A DNA stretch of 64,000 bases from Paenarthrobacter aurescens TC1 (GCA_000014925.1 CP000474.1:3286001-3350000); one strand, 5' to 3'; counted from the first letter of the stretch, positions 37,614-46,540 are shown. A program made the numbers and translations. Notes: a model not told the origin generated them from the letters alone.

Positions 37614-38582
37614 GTGATCCACACCAACAAGCTCACTAAGACCTTCACCGTTAAGAAGGAAACCGTCGAGGCCGTGAAGGGCGTGGACATCCACGTCGCC
37701 CCGGGCGAACTGGTTGCCTTCCTTGGCCCGAACGGCGCCGGCAAGTCCACCACCCTGCGGATGCTGACCACTTTGTTGAAACCAACGTCGGGATCGGCCA
37801 CTGTGGCCGGCGTCGACGTCGAAAAGGACCCCGCCGGCGTGCGTGCCCGGATCGGTTACATCGGCCAAGGCAATGGCGGCGGGCACAGCTACCGGGTGAT
37901 CGACGAACTGATCATGCAGGGCCGCTTCTACGGAATGAACACCACAGACGCCAAAGCCCGCGCCGAGACCCTCATGGCATCTTTGGACCTCAGCGACCTG
38001 GCCAAGCGCACAGTAATCAAACTTTCCGGCGGGCAACGACGACGCATGGACGTGGCCCTCGGGCTGATGCACTCCCCTGGCTTGCTGTTCCTCGATGAAC
38101 CTTCCACCGGCATGGATCCACAGAACCGTGCAAACCTCTGGAAGCACATCATGCGCATGCGCGAGGAACACGGGACCACCATTGTGCTGACCACCCATTA
38201 CATGGATGAGGCCGACTCCATGTCCGAGCGCGTGATCGTGATCGACCACGGGACCATCATCGCCGACGACACCGCCTCACGGCTCAAAGCGAACCTCGCC
38301 GGTGACCTCCTGGCAGTGGAGGTCGCCGCCGGTTCGGCGTCGGAAGTGCGTGGCCTGCTGGGCCGCGCCGCCGCCGAGGGCGACATGGAGGAAAACGCGT
38401 ACGACGGCGTGGTCCGCTTCCGCCTCCGGCTGGCCCAAGGCGCCCAACTGGCGCCCGGGTTGCTGAAGGAAATGCACGACGCCGGCGCTCCCGCCCAGTC
38501 ACTGGAGTTGAAACCGCCCACGCTGGACGACGTTTTCCTGGAATTGACCGGCCGCAGCCTGCGGGAAGGAGCTGAAGTCTGA
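37614..38582 (+). CDS. ABC-2 exporter ATP-binding protein (DrrA-like)
   Basis: A 322-aa ATPase: Walker A GPNGAGKST (residues ~38-46), signature KLSGGQRRRMDVAL, Walker B LLFLDEPSTGMDP and H-loop TTHYMDEAD. The ~80-residue C-terminal extension with LELKPPTLDDVFLELTGRSL is typical of daunorubicin-resistance-type ATPases. The start is uncertain: GTG 37614 and GTG 37608 are in frame, with TGGAG just before the former. It overlaps the membrane subunit start by one base (TGATG), so the pair is coupled. The exported compound is unknown. Confidence 0.92.
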   Translation: MIHTNKLTKTFTVKKETVEAVKGVDIHVAPGELVAFLGPNGAGKSTTLRMLTTLLKPTSGSATVAGVDVEKDPAGVRARIGYIGQGNGGGHSYRVIDELIMQGRFYGMNTTDAKARAETLMASLDLSDLAKRTVIKLSGGQRRRMDVALGLMHSPGLLFLDEPSTGMDPQNRANLWKHIMRMREEHGTTIVLTTHYMDEADSMSERVIVIDHGTIIADDTASRLKANLAGDLLAVEVAAGSASEVRGLLGRAAAEGDMEENAYDGVVRFRLRLAQGAQLAPGLLKEMHDAGAPAQSLELKPPTLDDVFLELTGRSLREGAEV

Positions 38583-39394
38583 TGATCGAACAAGCCGTTG
38601 CCCCCGGTGTCACTGCCCAAAAACGCGGACCGCGCAGCGTAGTGACCGATACATGGTTCGTGTTCTGGCGCGAGATGCTGCTGCCGATGCGGGATCCGTT
38701 CTCACTGATCTTCTCCCTCATCCAACCGCTGGTGTTCCTGGGTTTATTTGGGCCGTTGCTGGGCTCTGCAGTAGGTGCTCCGGCCTTCGGTGGGCAGTCC
38801 ACGCTGCAATGGTTCCTTCCCGGAGTGGTGGTGATGATCGCACTGTTCGGCACCTCCATGACCGGTTCAAACCTGCAGTACGAACTCGTGACCGGTTCCT
38901 ATGAAAGGATCCTGGCCACACCACTGTCCCGTTCCTCGCTGATGATTGGCAGGGCGCTGAAGGAATGGGCTCCCCTGGTGTTGCAAGGCTTGCTGATCTC
39001 CGTGGTCTGCATCCCCTTTGGTTTCGTTTTCTACCCCTTGCACGTGGTGTTGGGGCTGGTGATCCTGGGCGTCTTCGGCATTGGGCTGGGGGCTTTGTCC
39101 TATGCACTGGCCTTGGTCTCGCAGAACAAGGAATGGATCTTCTGGGGCGTGCAGCAAACCCTGCTGTTCCCGCTGATGATCCTGTCCGGCATCATGCTCC
39201 CCATTGAGGCCGGTCCGGGGTGGATGAAGGTGGCCAGCCTGTTCAATCCGCTGACCTACTTGGTCAATGCTGAACGGGAGTTGTTTGCCGGGCGCATCGG
39301 CATGGACACGATGTGGGGACTCGTGGCCGCAGTGGTGACGGCCGCCGTCGGACTTGTAGTGGGTATCCGGACCATCAGCCGCAACACGAACTAG
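38582..39394 (+). CDS. ABC-2 exporter membrane protein (DrrB-like)
   Basis: A 270-aa membrane subunit with six predicted helices after a short cytosolic tail (WFVFWREMLLPMRDPFSLIFSLIQPLVF). The conserved ABC-2 segment VTGSYERILATPLSRSSLMIGR and the PLTYLVNAEREL motif near the C-terminus mark the DrrB group. It pairs with the ATPase at 37614. Its stop codon abuts the stop of the convergent acyl-CoA synthetase with no base between, so the two transcripts must overlap or terminate inside each other. Confidence 0.92.
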   Translation: MIEQAVAPGVTAQKRGPRSVVTDTWFVFWREMLLPMRDPFSLIFSLIQPLVFLGLFGPLLGSAVGAPAFGGQSTLQWFLPGVVVMIALFGTSMTGSNLQYELVTGSYERILATPLSRSSLMIGRALKEWAPLVLQGLLISVVCIPFGFVFYPLHVVLGLVILGVFGIGLGALSYALALVSQNKEWIFWGVQQTLLFPLMILSGIMLPIEAGPGWMKVASLFNPLTYLVNAERELFAGRIGMDTMWGLVAAVVTAAVGLVVGIRTISRNTN

Positions 39395-41071
39395 TTAGAG
39401 GTGGAGCCGGGAGACCGCTTCCTGCCGCATGTCCACCTTCCGCACCTTGCCGGACACCGTCATGGGGAAGGACTCGCGGACGTCAACGTAGCGCGGGATT
39501 TTGTAGTGGGCCAGCTTTCCGCGACAGTACTCCGCCAGCTCCTCGGCGGTCAGGGCAGGAGACCCGGGCTTGAGAATGATGCACGCCATCAGTTCTTCGC
39601 CGTACTTCTCGTCCGGGACGCCGATGACCTGCACATCCTGGATGGACGGGTGGAGGTACAGGAATTCCTCGATCTCGCGCGGGTAGATGTTCTCCCCGCC
39701 GCGGATCACCATGTCCTTGATGCGGCCCTCGATCACCAGGTAGCCGTCCTCATCCATGCGGGCAAGGTCACCGGTGTGCATCCAGCCTTCGGCGTCGATC
39801 GCCTCCGCGGTTTTGTCCGGTTGGCCCCAGTAGCCCTGCATCACCGAGTAGCCCCGTGTGCAGAGCTCGCCGATGACACCGCGCTCCACAACTTCCATGG
39901 AGCCGGGGTCAATAATGCGGCTCTCAAGGTGCGGCATGGTCCGGCCTACCGTGCTGGTCCGCTGCTCCAGCGTGTCCCCCGCACGGGTCATGGTGGACAC
40001 GGGCGAGGTCTCCGTCATGCCGTAGCAAATGGCAACATCCACCATGTGCATCTCATCGATGACCCGGCGCATCACTTCGATGGGACACAGGGAACCGGCC
40101 ATCACTCCTGTCCGCAGCGTGGAGAGATCGTAGGAAGCAAAATCCGGTAACGCGAGCTCAGCGATGAACATGGTGGGCACGCCGTACAACGATGTCCCGC
40201 CGAAGTCCTGCACCGCTTCCAACGCCGCCGACGCGTTGAACCCGCGGCCCGGAATGATGGTGGCCGCACCGAAACTCAGCGCGTTGAGATTCCCGATCAC
40301 CATGCCGAAGCAGTGGTAGAACGGTACCGGGATCACCACCCGGTCATGTTCGGTGTAGTTCAGGAGCCGGCCGATCGAATGACCGTTGTTGAGGATGTTG
40401 TGGTGCGTCAGGGTGGCCCCCTTGGGGAACCCCGTGGTGCCCGAGGTGTACTGCAGGTTGATGGGATCGTACGGGTCAAGTTCGCCCATGCGGTCCCGCA
40501 GGGCTGAAGTCCCGACGCCGTCCGCCCGGGTCAGGAGTTCGGCATACGTGAGTTCATGGTCGGCTTCCGGGACGCCCAAGGTGAGGCCCAGTTCCGGCGC
40601 CCCCGGAAGGAAGACGATCTCCCGGAGCTCGGGACAGTTGCTGGCCGCATCCCTGGCCATGCCCACGTAGTCGCTGTTCTTGTCGCTTGGTGCGGCCACC
40701 AGCATTCTCATGCCGTTCTGCTTCACCACGAACTCCAGCTCGTGAGTCCTGTACGCCGGGTTCACGTTGACCAGCACAGCGCCGATCTTGGCCGTGGCGT
40801 ACTGAAGGATGGTCCACTCGGCACAATTGGGACTCCAGATGCCGATCCTCTCACCCTTGGCCACGCCCATGGCGAGCAGCGCGCGGGCGAGGCGATCGAC
40901 GTCGTCGTTCAGCTTCTGGTAGCTCCACCTGCGGGCCTCACCGCCTGGAGTAGCAGCGGCCTCGATCAGCGCATCCCGCAAGGGAAACCGGGACGCGATG
41001 CGCTCAAAATTAGCGCCAATGGTCTCTTCGAGCAGCGGGACGTCAGTGTCTCCGGCGGTATAGGACAACAT
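39395..41071 (-). CDS. Acyl-CoA synthetase (AMP-binding, FadD/AcsA-like)
   Basis: A 558-aa adenylate-forming enzyme that activates a medium- or long-chain acid to its CoA thioester. Motifs in order: P-loop YTSGTTGFPKGATLTH, YGMTETSP, the hinge LVIEGRIKDMVIRGGENIYP and the C-terminal catalytic lysine region MTVSGKVRKVDM. The length and the N-terminus (LEETIGANFERIASRFP) match fatty-acyl-CoA ligases used in many actinobacteria for aliphatic or aromatic acids. The gene is monocistronic; no fatty-acid genes are adjacent. The 83-bp divergent region toward the monooxygenase gene likely holds both promoters. Confidence 0.92.
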   Translation of the reverse strand: MLSYTAGDTDVPLLEETIGANFERIASRFPLRDALIEAAATPGGEARRWSYQKLNDDVDRLARALLAMGVAKGERIGIWSPNCAEWTILQYATAKIGAVLVNVNPAYRTHELEFVVKQNGMRMLVAAPSDKNSDYVGMARDAASNCPELREIVFLPGAPELGLTLGVPEADHELTYAELLTRADGVGTSALRDRMGELDPYDPINLQYTSGTTGFPKGATLTHHNILNNGHSIGRLLNYTEHDRVVIPVPFYHCFGMVIGNLNALSFGAATIIPGRGFNASAALEAVQDFGGTSLYGVPTMFIAELALPDFASYDLSTLRTGVMAGSLCPIEVMRRVIDEMHMVDVAICYGMTETSPVSTMTRAGDTLEQRTSTVGRTMPHLESRIIDPGSMEVVERGVIGELCTRGYSVMQGYWGQPDKTAEAIDAEGWMHTGDLARMDEDGYLVIEGRIKDMVIRGGENIYPREIEEFLYLHPSIQDVQVIGVPDEKYGEELMACIILKPGSPALTAEELAEYCRGKLAHYKIPRYVDVRESFPMTVSGKVRKVDMRQEAVSRLHL

Positions 41072-41154
41072 GACGGAACGCTACCAAGGGACTGCTCGCA
41101 ACAGAACCGTAACCACCTCCAGCAGCACCGTGTCCTGCCGGTAGGGTTGGAGCC

Positions 41155-41433
41155 ATGAGTGCACCCATTGACCTGCAGGCCACGTTCATCCCCAACGAAG
41201 GCGAATTCTTCCGCGTGAAGCTCGCTCTGGAAATCGCCATCGACGAGGTCGTCAACGAGCCCGGCTGCATCCGTTACGAACTGACCGAAGCCACCGAGGA
41301 AAAGCTCGTCCTCACGGAACGCTGGGAATCCGAAGAGCTCCTGGAGAAGCACTCCAAGGGCATCGCCGTCCAGGACCTGAACGAGTCCCTCAGCGCACTG
41401 CTCGCCGAGCCGGTCAAGCTCGAACGGCTCTGA
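41155..41433 (+). CDS. ABM-family quinol monooxygenase-like protein
   Basis: A 92-aa ferredoxin-like (dimeric alpha/beta barrel) protein of the antibiotic-biosynthesis-monooxygenase/YgiN type. FRVKLALEIAIDEVVNEPGCIRYEL and LTERWESEELLEKHSKG are the characteristic strands and helix. Such proteins oxidise quinols or act on aromatic substrates without cofactor; the substrate is unknown. TAGGGT (41142-41147) ends seven bases before the ATG, predicting a leaderless or near-leaderless mRNA, although GGAG also lies in the gap. Confidence 0.85.
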   Translation: MSAPIDLQATFIPNEGEFFRVKLALEIAIDEVVNEPGCIRYELTEATEEKLVLTERWESEELLEKHSKGIAVQDLNESLSALLAEPVKLERL

Positions 41434-41466
41434 TCGCCGCAAGACTGCCAGAACACCTTAAACACG

Positions 41467-41517
41467 TCGAGGTCGCCGGAATTTTCCGGCGACCTCGATG
41501 CTTTCCGGCGACCTTGA
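41467..41517. repeat. Inverted repeat plus direct copy (terminator-like)
   Basis: TCGAGGTCGCCGGA (41467-41480), loop ATTT, and its exact complement at 41485-41498 form a 14-bp stem; a third, nearly identical arm TCCGGCGACCTTGA follows at 41504-41517. The stem can form with either right-hand arm. It lies between the convergent monooxygenase and thioredoxin genes and probably terminates both. Confidence 0.7.
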
Positions 41518-41540
41518 TGATTCGGGCCCGCCGTTTGTTC

Positions 41541-41918
41541 TTAGTTTTCCTGGGCCTCGGCGCGCGCCTTGGCAACGTGGGCGTGGACCTCTTCCATGTC
41601 CAGGCCCTTCACGGCCTCGATGACCTGCTCAAGCTGCGGACCGTTGAGGGCTCCCGGCTGCGAGAAGACCAGAACCTTTTCGCGGAATGCCATGAGCGTC
41701 GGGATGGACGTGATCCCGGCTTCGGCGGCGAGTTGCTGCTCGGCCTCGGTGTCTACCTTCGCGAACACGACGTCGGTGTGCTTCTCCGAGGCTGCCCCGT
41801 ACGTGGGGGCAAACTGGCGGCACGGGCTGCACCAGGCAGCCCAGAAATCCACCAGGACAATGTCGTTGTCCTCGATGGTCGATGCGAACTGTTCTCCAGT
41901 GATGTCAACTGTAGCCAT
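41541..41918 (-). CDS. Thioredoxin
   Basis: A 125-aa cytosolic thioredoxin with active site WCSPC (Cys30 and Cys33), the FWAAWCSPC context and the cis-proline in ITSIPTLMAF. The C-terminal ~20 residues (EVHAHVAKARAEAQEN) extend slightly past the usual ~105-aa fold. The C-S-P-C centre differs from the classical WCGPC, which may shift the redox potential. TACCGT lies a few bases before the ATG and GGAAG overlaps it, so the leader is very short. No reductase gene is adjacent. Confidence 0.93.
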   Translation of the reverse strand: MATVDITGEQFASTIEDNDIVLVDFWAAWCSPCRQFAPTYGAASEKHTDVVFAKVDTEAEQQLAAEAGITSIPTLMAFREKVLVFSQPGALNGPQLEQVIEAVKGLDMEEVHAHVAKARAEAQEN

Positions 41919-42014
41919 GCTTCCACGGTACGCGACACCGCTTGCTAAGTCCCGTGGAGGGGCGCCCTGTTCGCTTCCCGCGTCAACGGGAATAAACGCG
42001 CACCGCGCACTCTC

Positions 42015-42043
42015 TTGATCCGGACTGAACAGCTGTTTAGTCT
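42015..42043 (+). promoter_or_regulatory. Promoter and probable TetR auto-operator
   Basis: TTGATC (42015-42020), a 17-bp spacer and TAGTCT (42038-42043) form a good vegetative promoter whose -10 ends seven bases before the ATG of the TetR gene. The spacer contains CTGAACAGCTGTTTAG (42025-42040), a palindrome with one mismatched pair, placed to block RNA polymerase. Confidence 0.65.
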
Positions 42044-42050
42044 ATGAAAC

Positions 42051-42728
42051 ATGCGTTCAAACGCAGCGGATCTCACCACGCGGGCCCGCATCCGCGACGC
42101 CGCGATCGGGCTGTTCGGCCGCGACGGATTCTCCCGCGCCACAGTCAGGGCGGTGGCCGCAGTTGCCGGTGTCAGTCCGGGCCTGGTCATTCACCATTTC
42201 GGCAACAAAGCCGGGCTCCGTGAGGCTTGTGATCAGCACGTCCTCGCCCAAACAGCAACCCAAGGCCGCGAGAAAACGGACCCGGGATCCACACGGCAGT
42301 TGATCCAGGACTACCTGAACCACCCGGACCAGTACTCCGACGAAATTGCCTACATCCGCCGCGTCCTGAGCGATGAGTCGGAAGCCGGCGACGCCTTTTT
42401 CGACACCGTCGTGAGGCAGACCCAGGACATCATCCACGCCGGAATCGAGGCCGGCACCATCCGGAAGTTCGACGACGTCCGGTCCACCGCCGTCGTCATC
42501 GCCTCCAACAGCCTGTCGATCCTCATGCTGGGCAGGCACCTCTCCCGGACACTGAGAACTGCAGCCCCCGAGCCCCACGGCATCGGCCCCGAGCTTCTCC
42601 GGCAGCTCACCTTGCCAGCCCTGGAGATTTACACACACGGCTTTTACACGGACTCGCGATTCCTGGACGCGGCCCGCGACGTATTACAGCAAAGCACCAG
42701 CAACGCCGGAAGGGAGCATGCCCTGTGA
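42051..42728 (+). CDS. TetR-family regulator of an ABC exporter operon
   Basis: A 225-aa regulator with an N-terminal helix-turn-helix (residues ~10-55: RARIRDAAIGLFGRDGFSRATV, VSPGLVIHHFGNKAGLREACD) and a helical ligand domain. It is the first gene of a three-gene operon: its stop overlaps the GTG start of the ATPase (GTGA). The palindrome in its promoter suggests autorepression, with the exporter derepressed by its own substrate, a common drug-efflux layout. No Shine-Dalgarno is visible and the -10 is at seven bases, so the mRNA is probably leaderless. Confidence 0.9.
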   Translation: MRSNAADLTTRARIRDAAIGLFGRDGFSRATVRAVAAVAGVSPGLVIHHFGNKAGLREACDQHVLAQTATQGREKTDPGSTRQLIQDYLNHPDQYSDEIAYIRRVLSDESEAGDAFFDTVVRQTQDIIHAGIEAGTIRKFDDVRSTAVVIASNSLSILMLGRHLSRTLRTAAPEPHGIGPELLRQLTLPALEIYTHGFYTDSRFLDAARDVLQQSTSNAGREHAL

Positions 42729-43741
42729 CCCAGGCAATCGTCGTCGAGGGTTTGCGCAAGAAGTTCGGACCCCGGGAAGTCCTGCACGGACTGGATTTCG
42801 CGGTGGAATCAGGGACTGTATTCGGCGTTATCGGGCCGAACGGTGCGGGCAAGACCACCACCATGCGCTGCCTGCTGGACATCATCCGGCCCAGCGCGGG
42901 GTCCATCTCGGTGCTCGGACAGGATCCCCGGCAGGCAGGTACGGCCCTCCGCCGCAGGATCGGTTACCTTCCCGGCGAACTGCATTTGGAAAACCGGACC
43001 ACCGGCCGCCGCGTGCTGGAACACTTCGCGGCGATCAGCGGCCCCGTGGACCCTCAGCATGTCAAGCAGCTCGCTGAGCGGCTGGACCTTGATCTTGATC
43101 GCCAGACCCGGAAGCTCTCCAAAGGGAACAAACAGAAGCTGGGACTGCTGCAGGCCTTCATGCACAAACCTGAACTCCTGGTGCTCGACGAACCCACCAG
43201 CGGACTGGATCCGTTAGTCCAGCAGGTGTTCCATGCGATGGTTCGCGAGGCCGTGGATGATGGCGCAACAGTGTTTCTCAGCTCGCACGTTCTCAGCGAA
43301 GTACAACAAGCCGCCGACGCAGTGGCCATCCTCCGCGACGGTGAAATCGTCACCGTTTCCACGGTGGAGGAGCTCAGGACGGCAGCGGTCCGGCAGCTAC
43401 GGTTCAATAGCACCGGGACGGAACCGCACGACGTCGGCGCGCTGCTGGCCAGGGTGCCGGGAGTCGCCAATGTGGCAGTACGGGAGCTCAAGGCCGACGG
43501 GCACACTGCCGGAACAGTCGAGGCGGTGGCGACGCTGTCCGGCCACGTCCAGCCGCTGGTCCAGGAACTGGCCAAGTTGAACCTCACGGACCTGGTCCTC
43601 GAAGAACCCGATTTGGAGGAAGCCGTGTTGACTCTCTATGCCGGCCAGCCTCCAAGGCTTGGCCAGTCCACCGAAAATGGCCAGTCCGCTGGGAATGGCA
43701 GGACACCCGGCCGCCACACGGAAGGAGCGCACCGTGCCTAG
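42725..43741 (+). CDS. ABC-2 exporter ATP-binding protein
   Basis: A 338-aa ATPase with Walker A GPNGAGKTTTM (residues ~38-47), signature KLSKGNKQKLG, Walker B LLVLDEPTSGLDP and switch HVLSEVQQAAD. The KGNKQK form of the signature is common in antibiotic- and bacitracin-type exporters. A ~110-residue C-terminal part follows, ending in an Asn/Gly/Gln-rich tail (GQSTENGQSAGNG). GTG is the start, overlapping the TetR stop. The stop lies eight bases inside the membrane-protein gene. Confidence 0.92.
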   Translation: MTQAIVVEGLRKKFGPREVLHGLDFAVESGTVFGVIGPNGAGKTTTMRCLLDIIRPSAGSISVLGQDPRQAGTALRRRIGYLPGELHLENRTTGRRVLEHFAAISGPVDPQHVKQLAERLDLDLDRQTRKLSKGNKQKLGLLQAFMHKPELLVLDEPTSGLDPLVQQVFHAMVREAVDDGATVFLSSHVLSEVQQAADAVAILRDGEIVTVSTVEELRTAAVRQLRFNSTGTEPHDVGALLARVPGVANVAVRELKADGHTAGTVEAVATLSGHVQPLVQELAKLNLTDLVLEEPDLEEAVLTLYAGQPPRLGQSTENGQSAGNGRTPGRHTEGAHRA

Positions 43742-44534
43742 GATTCTGCCCCTGTTCACCAAGGCCCTGACCGACTCGTGGCGTTCAACGTTGGCGTGGG
43801 CGCTGGGTTTGTCGGCGGCGTGCATGCTGTACCTGCCGCTGTATCCCTCGATCGGAGGCAGCGCACAGATGCAGGACCTGATCAATGCGCTGCCGCCCGA
43901 AATGACCAAAGCCCTGAACTACGACCAAATCGCGTCCGGGCCCGGCTACACCCAAGCCACCATGTTCGGGCTGATCGGATTCCTGTTGATGTCCATGGCC
44001 TCGATCGGCTGGGGCGCCGCGGCTGTGGGTGGCGACGAGGAATCCGGATTGCTTGAACTGACGCTCGCGCACAGCGTCACACGAGTGCAGGTAGTCCTCG
44101 AACGCGCTTTGGCCATCCTGGTTCGTATTGCCCTGCTTTCGGTGCTCGTCTTCCTGATGGTGCTGGGACTCAACGGACCCTCTCAACTCAGCATCGACGT
44201 CGGTCATCTCGCCGGAGCGGTACTGCTGTTCGCCGCACTGGCGCTGCTCAGCGGGACAGCCGCGCTCTGCGCCGGTGCGCTCAGCGGCCGGAAGGTGTAC
44301 GGGATCGCGGCCGGCGCCGCCGTGGCCGTTCTCGGGTATGTCTTCAACGCGGTGGGACGGCAAAGTCCCGACGTCGAATGGCTGCTGAACTTGTCGCCCT
44401 ACCACTGGGCGTACGGCAACTCCCCAGTGGCCAACGGTGCTGACTGGGGAGCCGCCGCGGGCCTGTACGGCATCTCGGCAGCACTCATTGTGCTCGGAGC
44501 CGTGGCGCTGCAGCGACGCGACGTAGGGGTTTAG
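43734..44534 (+). CDS. ABC-2 exporter membrane protein
   Basis: A 266-aa membrane protein with six predicted helices, first at LAWALGLSAACMLYLPLYP. It fits the ABC-2 permease group annotated as exporters of polyketide antibiotics, though at half the usual ~530-aa length of the double form. GTG 43734 is chosen, with AAGGAG six to seven bases upstream; the frame is open further left only within the ATPase gene, which it overlaps by 8 bp. Its stop overlaps by 4 bp with the stop of the convergent thioesterase gene. Confidence 0.88.
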   Translation: MPRILPLFTKALTDSWRSTLAWALGLSAACMLYLPLYPSIGGSAQMQDLINALPPEMTKALNYDQIASGPGYTQATMFGLIGFLLMSMASIGWGAAAVGGDEESGLLELTLAHSVTRVQVVLERALAILVRIALLSVLVFLMVLGLNGPSQLSIDVGHLAGAVLLFAALALLSGTAALCAGALSGRKVYGIAAGAAVAVLGYVFNAVGRQSPDVEWLLNLSPYHWAYGNSPVANGADWGAAAGLYGISAALIVLGAVALQRRDVGV

Positions 44535-45076
44535 CTCCAGACGTGCGGGGCGGGACGACGCGCTCCGGGGAGGGCGTTGTTCTCCCGCCACTCGTGGATC
44601 CACTCGGGCAATTCCAGGTCAGCCGGCGGCGCTCCGAACTCAGCGATGATTTCTTCCTGCGTGACGGGTTTGCCCTTATGGACCAAGCGGGTGGCGATGT
44701 GCGCCCGGGCATAGATTTCACCGTCCACCACCATGCGCTGCTCAAAGTAGATGGCCTTGGTATCCAGCCCGATGATGCGGCTTTCGATGGTGTATTGCTG
44801 CCACAGTTGCAGGGACTTGCGGAAGGCGATGGTCTCCCCTGCTGCCACCGGACTCCACCCCCGCTTGCGCATCCTTGTCCAGATGCCGCTGCGGACCATG
44901 AGGTCGAAACGGCCGAGGTCCATCAAGGAGAAATACATGCCGTTATTGACGTGCATCGCGATGTCGATGTCGGTGGGCAGAACCCGCAAGGGCAGCGATG
45001 ATTCTTCCCAGACGCCCAATCTTGAGCGCTTGGATGACGTGAACAGCAGCATGAGGGTACGAAGAAGCAGGTGCAT
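44531..45076 (-). CDS. Hotdog-fold acyl-CoA thioesterase
   Basis: A 181-aa hotdog protein of the 4-hydroxybenzoyl-CoA-thioesterase-like/Them6 group. LPTDIDIAMHVNNGMYFSLMDLGRFDLM contains the Asp-x-x-x-HVNN motif that positions the thioester, and the strand YTIESRIIGLDTKAIYFEQRMV follows. It would hydrolyse an acyl-CoA of unknown chain. TAACAT (45083-45088 on the reverse strand) ends six bases before the ATG with no Shine-Dalgarno, so it is a strong candidate for leaderless translation. It converges on the ABC exporter with overlapping stops. Confidence 0.88.
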   Translation of the reverse strand: MHLLLRTLMLLFTSSKRSRLGVWEESSLPLRVLPTDIDIAMHVNNGMYFSLMDLGRFDLMVRSGIWTRMRKRGWSPVAAGETIAFRKSLQLWQQYTIESRIIGLDTKAIYFEQRMVVDGEIYARAHIATRLVHKGKPVTQEEIIAEFGAPPADLELPEWIHEWRENNALPGARRPAPHVWS

Positions 45077-45253
45077 GATCCAATGTTACCCGCCGGTAAC
45101 TTTGGAGGGAATATGGCGCCCGCATTGTGGACCCGGGTTCTTAGCGCAACGGCGGTTTATGTCCAACGATTGCACTAACGTTTACCGCCGGTTCATGAAA
45201 GCCATGCACAATATCTGAAACTCATATTGATCGAACACCTAAAGGGGGAACCT

Positions 45254-45475
45254 TTGAGCACACTGCAAACCACCAGGCCGCAAGGCGACGTTTGGCCGGA
45301 ACTCTCCCGCCACCAGGATGTGGTCCTCCAGGATGCCCGCGGCAACCGCATCGAGGGAACCATCGATGGCATGACCGATGACCGCAGCACGCTGTGGATC
45401 CAACTCAAGGGTGGCCTGGGCCGCCAACTGATTCACCACTTGGACGGCTACTGGCTGGAGACGCCGGCCGCCTGA
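45254..45475 (+). CDS. Small conserved-looking protein of unknown function (73 aa)
   Basis: A 73-aa protein. TTG 45254 is chosen because AGGGGG lies at the correct distance; the frame extends nine codons more to TTG 45227 without a ribosome site. The sequence (HQDVVLQDARGNRIEGTIDGMTDDRSTLWIQL) looks like a single small beta-barrel, comparable in pattern to Sm/Hfq-like or PRC-like barrels, but I do not recognise the family. It has no membrane segment or signal. It lies between the divergent thioesterase and the K+ channel and appears monocistronic. Confidence 0.7.
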   Translation: MSTLQTTRPQGDVWPELSRHQDVVLQDARGNRIEGTIDGMTDDRSTLWIQLKGGLGRQLIHHLDGYWLETPAA

Positions 45476-45521
45476 TCCAGTCCAGTAAAGGCAGGGCCTT
45501 CGCGGTAGCTAGTATTCCCCT

Positions 45522-46295
45522 ATGACTCAAGCGCGATACCGGGACCTCGTCGAATGGCCCCTGATGGCCACGGCACTGATTTTCCTCACGGCTTACGCGT
45601 GGCAGGTTATCGGTCGCATCAGCGGCGCCGAGGCAACCCCCTTCGAGGTTGTCCTCTGGATCACGTGGGGAATCTTCGCATTGGACTACTTCGTCAACCT
45701 CTGGCTTGCCGAAGACCGGATGCGGTGGTTCCTCTGGAACCTGCACGAACTCCTGATCGTGGTGCTCCCCTTCTTCCGGCCACTCCGGTTGCTGAGGCTG
45801 GTCACTTTGCTGTCCGTCCTGCAACGCACCGTTGGTGAAACCCTCCGCGGACGCGTCGCCACCTACGTTGCAGGCGCGGCAGCCATGCTGATCCTCATCG
45901 GGGCTCTGGCCGTGCTGGACGTGGAGCAGAACGCCCCCGACGCCAAGATCGTCACTTTCGGGGACGCTGCGTGGTGGGCCATCACCACCATCACCACCGT
46001 GGGTTATGGCGACCTCTACCCCGTGACTCCCATCGGCAGGATCGTCGCAGCAGCCCTCATGATGAGCGGGATCGCGGTTCTGGGTATTGTCACAGCCTCC
46101 ATCGCTTCCTGGCTCCTGCAGCGAATCGAAGAGAATGCCGAAGGCGTGGCGGCAGCAGCAGAAGTCAAGGCTGTCGCAGCGGAGGAACCAGTCAGGGCCG
46201 AGCTGGCCGATCTGGTGACGGAGATCGCAGCGCTGCGGATGGAGATTGCGGAACTTAGGCAAGCCACCGCGCCCAGGCAGGGGCACGAGGCTTAG
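45522..46295 (+). CDS. Voltage-gated-type K+ channel (six-helix)
   Basis: A 257-aa ion channel. Six helices are visible; helix 4 has arginines every third or fourth residue (RPLRLLRLVTLL), as in voltage sensors. The selectivity filter TTVGYGDLYP (about 157-167) specifies K+. The last ~55 residues are helical and charged (EENAEGVAAAAEVKAVAAEEP ... MEIAELRQ), probably a tetramerising coiled coil. TAGTAT (45510-45515) ends six bases before the ATG with no Shine-Dalgarno, predicting a leaderless mRNA. With the KdpD-like kinase it is one of two K+-related loci in the window, but they are not linked. Confidence 0.92.
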   Translation: MTQARYRDLVEWPLMATALIFLTAYAWQVIGRISGAEATPFEVVLWITWGIFALDYFVNLWLAEDRMRWFLWNLHELLIVVLPFFRPLRLLRLVTLLSVLQRTVGETLRGRVATYVAGAAAMLILIGALAVLDVEQNAPDAKIVTFGDAAWWAITTITTVGYGDLYPVTPIGRIVAAALMMSGIAVLGIVTASIASWLLQRIEENAEGVAAAAEVKAVAAEEPVRAELADLVTEIAALRMEIAELRQATAPRQGHEA

Positions 46296-46397
46296 TCCAG
46301 CGTCCCGTAACGGGTTGCCAGGCGACCTCTGGTTTGGCCGTACGCTCACCACCAACTTCGAGGACTCACGTGGCGTGGCGCGCCGTGGCTTCCGGCG

Positions 46398-46431
46398 TGT
46401 CACCCGTCTTTCCGGTTCAAAGTGGGTGACA
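46398..46431. terminator. Hairpin downstream of K+ channel
   Basis: TGTCACCC (46398-46405) and GGGTGACA (46424-46431) form an 8-bp perfect stem with an 18-nt loop. There is no T-run; terminator function is tentative. The surrounding 46296-46540 stretch holds no convincing gene. Confidence 0.4.
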
Positions 46432-46497
46432 GCCGCACAGCCTCGCGTTGGCCCTCCCCCACCGGCGGCGAAAACAAAGAGGAAGACCATAGGAAAA

Positions 46498-46533
46498 CGA
46501 AAAATCCCCGGAACCAGTGGTTCCGGGGATTTT
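46498..46533 (-). terminator. Rho-independent terminator after tRNA-Tyr
   Basis: AAAATCCCCGGAACC (46501-46515) pairs perfectly with 46519-46533 around a 3-nt loop; the minus strand ends in a T-run. Confidence 0.85.
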
Positions 46534-46540
46534 CCTTGGG

